64,000 nt of DNA from assembly GCA_905221605.1 (NCBI GenBank), contig CAJNDS010000009.1:1-64000 (forward strand), given 5' to 3'. This DNA is from Symbiodinium natans. Its lineage: Eukaryota; Sar; Dinophyceae; Suessiales; Symbiodiniaceae. Both the position numbers and the translations under genes were made by a program. Below the pieces are notes generated by a model. The model searched no databases. It was not told the origin of the DNA and saw only the letters and a program-made list of their open reading frames with translations. Below are positions 58,601 to 64,000 of this stretch, in pieces (positions within the stretch are counted from its first letter, which is position 1; every line of letters begins with the position of its first letter).

Positions 58601-59236
58601 AATCTGGCCAGTGAGGGCCACCCCATCCGCTCCAGCATAGATGGGCACTCCGGCGTCCCGCAGGACCGCCAGTCGGACCTCGACTATGCAAGTGGATCCG
58701 CGGCGGAACCCGCGCCTTCCGTCCTCCCACTGCGTGGGGCAGTGTCCTAGGACGTAGTGCACCCCGAGGCGGCCTCCCGGCCCGCCGCCGGGGATCAAGC
58801 CATTCTGGATCATGCTTGGCACGACATGCAAGTCCGTGCCGTGCCACATGGCCGGGCCATACCGATATATCAGGTCGTTGATGGCCGTCTCACTTAGGCC
58901 CTCCATCATGAACCCCATCGGATGGCCACAATCGGCAGAGTGGCCTTGAAAGGCACGAAGGAAACCAGCGTGAGAGGTGTCCAACCTCGGTTTCCGCTGG
59001 TTGGCGTCGTGTGCGACCGCCTGGTTGTACTGGTTGATGGTGATGCCGAGTTGTTCGATCAACTCATCAACCGGGTAGAGGCCGCCCGGACCGAACCGGC
59101 CTCTACACCCACCATCGCCGTGCCGCATGCATCGGACTAGCAGGCGCTGCACGTCTTCGATCGAGGGCATGCCCTTTCGGCCCTTAGGGCCTGGGCTCTT
59201 GCTCTTGCCCCTGCCCTTCGATCCTCCTCCACCCAT
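55601..59236 (-). CDS. Retroelement ORF: Tpt1/KptA-like domain, C2H2 finger, two RanBP2-type fingers, membrane helix (1211 aa)
   Basis: The proposed start is the ATG at 59236 (MGGGGSKGRGKSKSPGPKGR, a basic Gly/Lys N-terminus common in such elements). The open frame extends further upstream only by fusion with the RT fragment. Residues ~29-240 match RNA 2'-phosphotransferase Tpt1/KptA: MRHGDG (38), LYPVDELIEQLG, the signature RAFQGHS (94-100), WHGT (131-134), GLIPGG, GGRLGVHY (Arg156, His160) and ADGVALTG. The family removes a splice-junction 2'-phosphate from tRNA using NAD+. A Pro/Ala/acidic linker follows, then a C2H2 finger (Cys516, Cys521, His534, His539). Next come two RanBP2-type fingers (Cys794/797/808/822, the last spacing unusual; Cys917/920/931/934 with Trp915 and Asn924), a Lys/Gly-rich tract (~1010-1050) and a membrane helix (~1159-1180). 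Ends in TGA. Likely a gag-like or accessory ORF; enzymatic activity is inference. Confidence 0.8.
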   Translation of the reverse strand: MGGGGSKGRGKSKSPGPKGRKGMPSIEDVQRLLVRCMRHGDGGCRGRFGPGGLYPVDELIEQLGITINQYNQAVAHDANQRKPRLDTSHAGFLRAFQGHSADCGHPMGFMMEGLSETAINDLIYRYGPAMWHGTDLHVVPSMIQNGLIPGGGPGGRLGVHYVLGHCPTQWEDGRRGFRRGSTCIVEVRLAVLRDAGVPIYAGADGVALTGQIRATGISRIWALPKGSPVYSVLIAELEVDRLVQHVDLKSLGDTSAGPHPPLGRGPKLGTVQASQAAAASSGAASSSTVVLAPAGRVMAAGAAQPVTPPKAAPKVKGGASGTPRTSIVPAKPKVYPRRNVPGPNVLEAEDSLEEEAAQEPEGVEEDSSSSDLPDTRAPQAAVKVKEDEEPASGAQAESTEEGVLVLGQSVVTSAKEYLARSEALLRAQKLQSKILEVAGTAMVKLEKITKREESLKTLRREKKESGADGEEVSDDGQDAPGVEGASSSARPSRGGTVQSAPAPEVPRPNADGHYGCSAPGCGLAFESLVQYHLHQAACHGASLPPNLGISPSAPLDPFRQDWRGRLFRRGKDGGYGEVPMLRVIRYHKANGYDHSRVPLLKRGDRIQLEDGSHHIYGGRHPPGWLRDDPELDPPPEGSDGGSTPKSEPTEEADPGPPREAAPRGRALGPPKSDVQRRLAERRSKRDYSPDLVTPLDDLHAKEIDSFFAGDPAADSLDVILMRAEVRTESHLNVGREREEPLAKEEQEEEAEVVKDEEVSVEMEAATADEADEVALPANRAYVEGRFYPYGSWRCFFCEAINPVTEDQCLTTHAGGPKAGAPCDGRWINGIDIGWWEVDPQTAPEQWRRRFSAEELEEQQARADAARLLSDEELAEALQAAEEAQAAERAKKRERRQAEKAERDDHISEALRIAGWQCPNCYEWNLSFRQLCFRCSTPLRLAEVVSRGIPDPRRGEERNSGSESSQDELEHEILLANRAMDEETIQPLLRNKHKKRGGKRRREDATYGKGRDPWSAWADARGKGQGKPKGRGKSDAKGKPKGRGKYAWGAYAAGIVAALQPRPSTSWVPAFPRGSARPPPSVPLPPRTPLFLGRGLLNRLMHALNGNINGWWGLAAAASAPIALQLHRGAVHVVEDSMHAVATISADVVEEIGHGARRTVWVAGTAITLVVVILCGAVLWYVSRAVANRIAHLRHGNTAAPVARLSQLLGSV

Positions 59237-59917
59237 CGCGGCACTGAGGCCCGCGGCTTTGCTGGACCTCCGACGGGCGAGGAAAACCTGACGCGCTTTT
59301 GAGCGGCCAGGACACGGCCCGCTACAAGGGGCCGGTGTGCAGTAGTGGTAAGCAGCCGCTCCCGCGCGGCCAGGGCACGGCCCGCAGCGGGGCCTTGTGG
59401 TTGACCACGAAGGTCCGGGCGACCGATTGGTCGCTCCCGCGCGGTCTGGTCGCGACCCGCAGCGGGGCGCAGTGCACAGGCACGAACGCGGGGAGGGACT
59501 ACCTACCCTAGGCTCTACAACGCACTTGAACCGCTGCGGCGGGGGTTTGGGGAGTTTCCTTAAGGTCTGGGCTCTAAGGCTTCTACGGCTTCTGCTTCGA
59601 CCTTGGACCGAACCTCTAGGCCTGCTTGCAAGACACTGGCTGCTAGACAGACGAACGAAGCTGCACGCGACGAACGACGAAAAATCCTTCTGCCCGCCGA
59701 CCGGCGACCTGGGAAACGGCCCGCCCCAAAAACACCCGCCCTGGACACAGAAACACCCGAACAGCCCCAACATCCTGAGCATCAGAACGCGCGTGGGGTG
59801 ATTCTGGTCTGAGCGCGCCGCGTCATGGTTCGCGCGCTTGGCGTCGTGCGCACCGCGAACGCCTAAGGCTTCAAGAGCAGACGACGCGCTCTGCGGAGCC
59901 GCGACTACTCCCTTGGC
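59237..59917 (-). other. Junction between RT fragment and downstream ORF, with GC-rich repeats
   Basis: The frame stays open from the RT fragment into the Tpt1 ORF, but the translation (Cys/Arg/Pro-rich) resembles no domain. It contains three imperfect copies of a GCGGCCAGG(G/A)CACGGCCCGC unit at 59305-59330, 59365-59395 and 59438-59465. Probably the 5' untranslated region of the second ORF, or an element-element junction. Confidence 0.55.
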
Positions 59918-61798
59918 GCACGCTTCGCGCACCGCCCCCTCGGCTTGGGCGTCAGTGAAAAACCGCCCATCAATGACCCTACCTGTCCTAACAGTAAGAT
60001 CATCCACGTAGGCTATCCACTCCTTAGTATACTTAAGGCGCCTACCTCTGCCGGGGGCATAGGCCCTATCAACCACAAAGTTGAAATCATCTGGGCCGTT
60101 AATCGGGCCAAAGGTGAGGCCGACAGGGAGATATTTCCCTGATCTTGCCACAATGGCCAACACCTCGCGAGCACGCTTGGTGTTCCTGATTTGATTAAAC
60201 CCACTAACCGCATCCACGAAGGTATACCAAACCGAACCTACTGCGGCGGCGAGCACATCGCTACCCCGCCGACAATAGTAAGTGGAGCGCTTAATTCGGG
60301 CATTCACACGGCGGTAGTCAACCACCAAGCGTCGCTTCCTATGCCGCTTGTAGCTGGGCATTTCCTTGGTCGGAAACGGCGCAGATCCCCAAGCCGAGCT
60401 GCCGCGGATCAACTGACCCCGCTTGCATTCTTCTTCAAGCTTGTCGTCGACCCATTGCGCGGACTCGCCCCTCAGACTGTGAGGCTGGGACGAGACCGGC
60501 GGCCCGGTGGGGATGCAGTCATGGGCGAACTTCCTGACCGTGGTCCTGGTGGTGTCCTCCACCCAGAACCCAGCGGCCTTTCGCCGTATGACCTCTCTAA
60601 CGGCTGCGATGTCAGCATCGGTCAGCCCTGGTCTGGTTGGTCCAGGCTCGATCTTCAAACCCGACCATACGAGGTCTCGATAGGCCTCGGTGCGCCTAGG
60701 ATCCTCCGCGACCTTTTCGCCCGCAAGAGCGTAGACCTCAAGGTCAGCCCGGACGGAATCCCAGTCCTTGGCGTCCGCCTTGGTTCGCCAAAACGCTTCT
60801 TTCTCAGCGGCGTACTTATCCACCTCCTTATCCAGCTCCGCACGCTCCGCTGGCGTGAGGTCCTCGCCCGAGCGCACGTCCGGGAGGGGAACGACTGGAG
60901 AGGGCTGTGGTGCAGCCGCGGCGTTATCCGCACCCGCAGTGGCTGGAAAGCTTTCAACTGCAGCGGTGCACAGCTCTTCTGCGCCCCTCAGACCAAGGTC
61001 CTGGAGTGATGCGCAGAAAGCCGCCCCTATGAGGTTGTAGTCGGCCTGCGCGCGCCCAACGTGCTTGTGCTGCACTGCGCCTAACGCATCCGGCCTACCA
61101 CACCTCAAACCAACCGATTCCAAGCTGAAATCGGCGAGCCACAGGGCCCCGCTCTCAACGAGGTGGTCGCGGCCACTGGCCCGCGCGAACTGGCATATGT
61201 CAGCCCGCACGAAAGCCCAAGGCCAGCGTGGCTCTGCGAGCGTCCCAAACAAGGCGCCCCACTCCTCTAGCCGCCAGGGTTCCCACTCGCCCTTTTGTGC
61301 CTGCAAATGCAGCGCGACGTGGGCGCCCGCGCGCGTGCGTTCCTGCGCACACCGGACGACTAGCTGAAGGAAAGCTCGGGGCACATTCTTGCCCTCAAGC
61401 CCAATCACGAGCACCTTCGGCTCTGCGCGCAAAACCGCGCCGCTAATTGCCTCTAAGTGCCCTTCTGCGGCCAGGTTCCAGGTGATCCCGTAGGCCTGCT
61501 TGCCTTGCACAAAAGCTGGAACAACCCTGTACCCGTGCCTCCTAGCCGCGTCGGAAACGACCGCGTCACCCCAAGCAACCTCTAAGACATCGGCAACCCC
61601 TCCAAGGAAATACTGCCGGAACCAACTCTCGACAGCACCCGACTCTGGGGAAGCCCTAGGCTGCAACACGCGGGGTTCCGCGACCGAGGGCCTCTCGGAT
61701 CGAGAGCACACTCGTGCCGGCGCGAGACGCTCGCTCGAGCGTCCTGTCCTGCAACGAATACGCTCCCTTGTCCAACTTTCTGGCCGAGGCTGCAGCAA
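59918..61798 (-). CDS. Reverse transcriptase (Ty3/gypsy-like), truncated after the YVDD motif
   Basis: About 627 residues. RT motifs: RLVVDYRRVNARI (490-502), TFVDAVSGFNQI (motif A, Asp529), LTFGPINGPDDFNFVVDRAY (motif B), WIAYVDDLTV (catalytic Asp599 and Asp600, codons 60004-59999). The thumb and RNase H regions are missing: after ~residue 627 the sequence changes character. Residues 60-250 resemble the methyltransferase-like N-terminal module seen in some dinoflagellate pol proteins (weak call from memory); 300-345 is charged and probably helical. It follows the integrase ORF on the same strand, separated by a foldback element and a frame change. Very likely a decayed or recombined copy. 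Confidence 0.8.
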
Positions 61799-62018
61799 GC
61801 ACGCCGTCGCGGTTTAGGTCGATCTTGGAAATGATTTCCTTAACGGAAACCGCTTCGTGGGCCGGACGGGTCCCTTCTGAAAGCGTGAGCGCTCCGTCCT
61901 CGGCGACAAATGCAAGCCGCCATTTGACGCGAACCCCGCTGGCGTCGGGGAGATAGGGGTGGACGCCGACCTGCGCACGGGCCGCATCCACCTGCGTAAC
62001 CCGTCCTAACCTGCACAC
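61656..62018 (-). CDS. Linker ORF between integrase and RT (120 codons)
   Basis: Same frame as the integrase ORF but after the foldback insertion; reads VKWRLAFVAEDGALTLSEGT and KEIISKIDLNRDGVLAAASA. Overlaps the RT ORF start in another frame. Probably part of one original pol reading frame broken by the insertion and a frameshift. No domain recognised. Confidence 0.4.
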   Translation of the reverse strand: MCRLGRVTQVDAARAQVGVHPYLPDASGVRVKWRLAFVAEDGALTLSEGTRPAHEAVSVKEIISKIDLNRDGVLAAASARKLDKGAYSLQDRTLERASRAGTSVLSIREALGRGTPRVAA

Positions 62019-62046
62019 CTTCGGGCCTCCACCTACCTGGAAAGCC

Positions 62047-62304
62047 TAGTTGCTAATAATTTGTGGCAACTATTGAAAGTGGCCGCTTTTTACGCTTAAA
62101 ACCAGCCACTGCAAAGTTGCAGGTTTTACCCATACATTGTCTACGCTTTTTTACGCCACTTTACGCTTTTTTACGCCACTTTTACGCCTTTTTGCGCCAC
62201 TTTCTGATGGGCAATCACTGTTAACTTGCCAGTGACAGGAATTCTGGCCACTTTTGCGAAATTCCTGCCACTTTCAATAGTTGCTGCAAAAAAGCAGCAA
62301 CTAG
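62047..62304. mobile_element. About 260-bp foldback element inside the retroelement
   Basis: CAACTATTGAAAGTGGC (62068-62084) and its exact reverse complement GCCACTTTCAATAGTTG (62265-62281) form the arms, extended outward by CTAGTTGCT ... AGCAACTAG. The interior carries tandem TTTTTTACGCCACTTTACGC-type units. Its outer CTAG supplies the TAG stop of the integrase ORF. Confidence 0.82.
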
Positions 62305-64000
62305 TGCGTTCCAGGTACACCCCGATAGGCGATGCGGTCGCCAAGGCGGAGGACGAAGTCCCTCCCGCGCCTGGTCAGCGTGAACTCCACCTGCTTGGCG
62401 TCGCCTTGAACCTGCTGCCCTAAGCTGGGGCGAGACAAGTCGTCCCCGCCGGTTCCATCGTCCTCAAAGACGACCGGCTCGCGGGATTCCGCGCCATCTG
62501 CATCCGCAGGGACAAGAATGCAGTCTTCTGCGTGCGCCTCCATCGGGCCGCGCCGGGCGGAAGAAGTACCCCCCGACTCCATCGACACGGGCTCCAAGGT
62601 CAGCCTGTGGCCCTTGACTTCCAACACGCGACAGGGGCCGGTCAGACCCGGTTTCCAAGGCACACGCCCCGCCCCCTCTGAACGGGCCCTCGGAGCGTTC
62701 CAGACCACTCGGTCCCCTGGCTTAAGATCCACAGTGCGCCTATGGCGATTTGCAAGTTTCGCCCGCGCTTCTGAAGACCGCGTCCAGTGCTCTCGGACCG
62801 CAGCAGCTAGTTCCGAGAACTGCTTAAACTGGCTCCGAGCCCAATCAGAGATGGGTTCGAACTGCAAGGCGTCACGCAGGACGTCCTTTTCAAGTGGTAG
62901 AGCGAGCGACCAGCTCCGCTCTAGGTCCCTCGGGGTATACCCGTGGGGTCCCGGAGTGTTATCTATGACGTACTCCGCCACCACGAGCCAATCCGACCAA
63001 GCTTCGGAAAGGGAGGCGCCGACTTGCCTGACGACCGCCCCCAGCACCTTTTGAACTTCTTGGTGGACTCGCTCGTTTGCGCCCAACTCACAAGGCCTCA
63101 AGGGCGCGCTGAACCGCCACTCGGTCCCAAGCATAGCGCTGAGTTCTGCCATGAGCGCATTCTTGAACTCTGGCCCTCTATCCGACCTGATGAGGCTCGG
63201 GATCGTCCTGCTGCGAAGCACACAGCGCACGAACGCCCTCCTGACTTCAGCATGAGTCAGAGACCTCATCGGCTCGAGGAGGACAGCATGACTGAGGCAA
63301 TCGAAGTACGTAAGCGAGTACCTATGCCCCTCCCTGTCCTCTCGGTTCGGACCTTCACAGTCCACGCTGACTTCCTGCCAGCATGTCTCGGCGCCACACT
63401 TGACCGCACGAGCTTCAACCTTCGTCGGTCGAGAGCGGCCTTTAATGCAAGCGAGACACTTGGCGACCCAGGTCCGCACATCTTTCTCCAAGTCGGGCCA
63501 CCAGACTGCCCTCTCTAGCAGCTTGACGGTAACCTCAGCAGACCTATGGGCCCCAAGGACTCCACAGTGGACTGAATTGTAGCAAGCGCGGCGCCAGGTC
63601 ACCCCATTCGCGCCCGCAGCCCCGTTGGGAACCACTGGGACAACGACGGTTTGACCCGTCCTGAGGGTCACCTCGCGCTCGAGCAACCCGTCTCCGGACA
63701 TCACCATCGGCGGCTCTGGCTTGCGAATCGAGCCCGCCAATGAGGGATCGCGCCGCTGACCCTCGTACCACGCCGTACGAAGGGATCCCGTGACTCGGAA
63801 CTCCGAAATGTTCGCCGCGTCCCTTGCCTCGACCGCAAGCTGTTCGCGACGATTTTCGTCCTCCCCCGCGACCAGGCTCAAAGACGGAACACCGCCCTTA
63901 AACTCGACCTTGACCTTGGTTGAGGAATGGTCCCAAATGCACAGGATGGGGCTATGGCTAACGAGCTCTAGAACCACTGCAGGGCCCTTGTGCTCTTCAC
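62301..64000 (-). CDS. Retrotransposon integrase (DDE), 5' end outside the window
   Basis: The frame is open to the window edge (upstream residues EEHKGPAVV precede the GTG at 63977). Numbering from 63977: zinc-binding HHCC with His138, His144, Cys174, Cys177; catalytic Asp206, Asp266 and Glu302, giving the canonical D-x59-D-x35-E; C-terminal module with GDRVVWNAPRA and WKPGLTGPCRVL, like the Ty3 GPY/F domain. Integrase inserts the cDNA into chromosomes. The catalytic triad is intact. The ORF ends at a TAG provided by the foldback element at 62047-62304. Upstream pol domains, if any, lie outside. Confidence 0.87.
   Translation of the reverse strand, partial: EEHKGPAVVLELVSHSPILCIWDHSSTKVKVEFKGGVPSLSLVAGEDENRREQLAVEARDAANISEFRVTGSLRTAWYEGQRRDPSLAGSIRKPEPPMVMSGDGLLEREVTLRTGQTVVVPVVPNGAAGANGVTWRRACYNSVHCGVLGAHRSAEVTVKLLERAVWWPDLEKDVRTWVAKCLACIKGRSRPTKVEARAVKCGAETCWQEVSVDCEGPNREDREGHRYSLTYFDCLSHAVLLEPMRSLTHAEVRRAFVRCVLRSRTIPSLIRSDRGPEFKNALMAELSAMLGTEWRFSAPLRPCELGANERVHQEVQKVLGAVVRQVGASLSEAWSDWLVVAEYVIDNTPGPHGYTPRDLERSWSLALPLEKDVLRDALQFEPISDWARSQFKQFSELAAAVREHWTRSSEARAKLANRHRRTVDLKPGDRVVWNAPRARSEGAGRVPWKPGLTGPCRVLEVKGHRLTLEPVSMESGGTSSARRGPMEAHAEDCILVPADADGAESREPVVFEDDGTGGDDLSRPSLGQQVQGDAKQVEFTLTRRGRDFVLRLGDRIAYRGVPGTH

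Noticed and set aside
54086-61367. Long + strand open frames (for example 54086-54781, 55550-56461, 56522-57655, 60191-61009)
   Set aside because: They are antisense to ORFs with recognisable domains (PLD, Tpt1, zinc fingers, RT). High GC makes antisense frames long. Their translations show no motif.
62301-63977. Start of the integrase at 63977
   Set aside because: That codon is GTG and the frame continues to the window edge, so the true start is outside.

Overview
The window looks like nuclear DNA of a dinoflagellate, most likely a Suessiales/Symbiodiniaceae-type genome. Four things support this. (1) Telomere-type TTTAGGG/CCCTAAA repeats. (2) Spliced genes whose introns end in AG followed by G and start mostly with GC, sometimes GA or GT, the non-canonical splice code known from these algae. 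(3) A GC-rich retroelement polyprotein with RanBP2-type zinc fingers. (4) A possible 12-base relic of the dinoflagellate spliced leader. I ran no database search; family calls come from motifs read by eye.

Layout. 1-3600 is an AT-rich satellite built from a 9-base unit (ACTATTAAA) and longer modules; its first 2.1 kb folds into one large palindrome. 3.6-12.5 kb is anonymous sequence carrying dozens of short interstitial telomeric repeats (ITS) in both orientations, with only a few exon-like islands. 12.57-21.7 kb holds a multi-exon + strand gene (or two tandem paralogues): signal peptide, repeated extracellular modules with a Tyr-x-Cys ... Trp-x-Lys-x-Cys pattern, a membrane helix and a charged tail. 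21.7-28.5 kb has weaker exon-like islands. 28.57-53.27 kb holds a + strand pentatricopeptide-repeat (PPR) gene cut into tiny exons (24 to 109 nt) that join in phase into nearly uninterrupted PPR units across introns of up to several kb.

Introns and spacers are full of ITS and at least nine families of short foldback elements (MITE/introner-like, 80-220 bp, no transposase). Several ITS lie inside foldback copies. Several others are flanked by 12-25 bp direct duplications. One 239-nt intron (18725-18963) is almost entirely telomeric repeat. Together these suggest that telomeric DNA is inserted internally again and again, and is tolerated because it is spliced out.

From about 53.5 kb the composition changes sharply. 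The rest is GC-rich, has almost no ITS, and carries minus-strand retroelement coding: a DDE integrase (open at the window edge), a 260-bp foldback insertion, a Ty3-like reverse transcriptase, then a 1211-residue ORF with a Tpt1/KptA-like RNA 2'-phosphotransferase domain, a C2H2 finger, two RanBP2-type fingers and a membrane helix, followed in shifted frames by a SWIM zinc finger and a phospholipase-D-like nuclease domain. The PPR gene has no visible 3' end before this block, so the block may sit antisense in a later intron.
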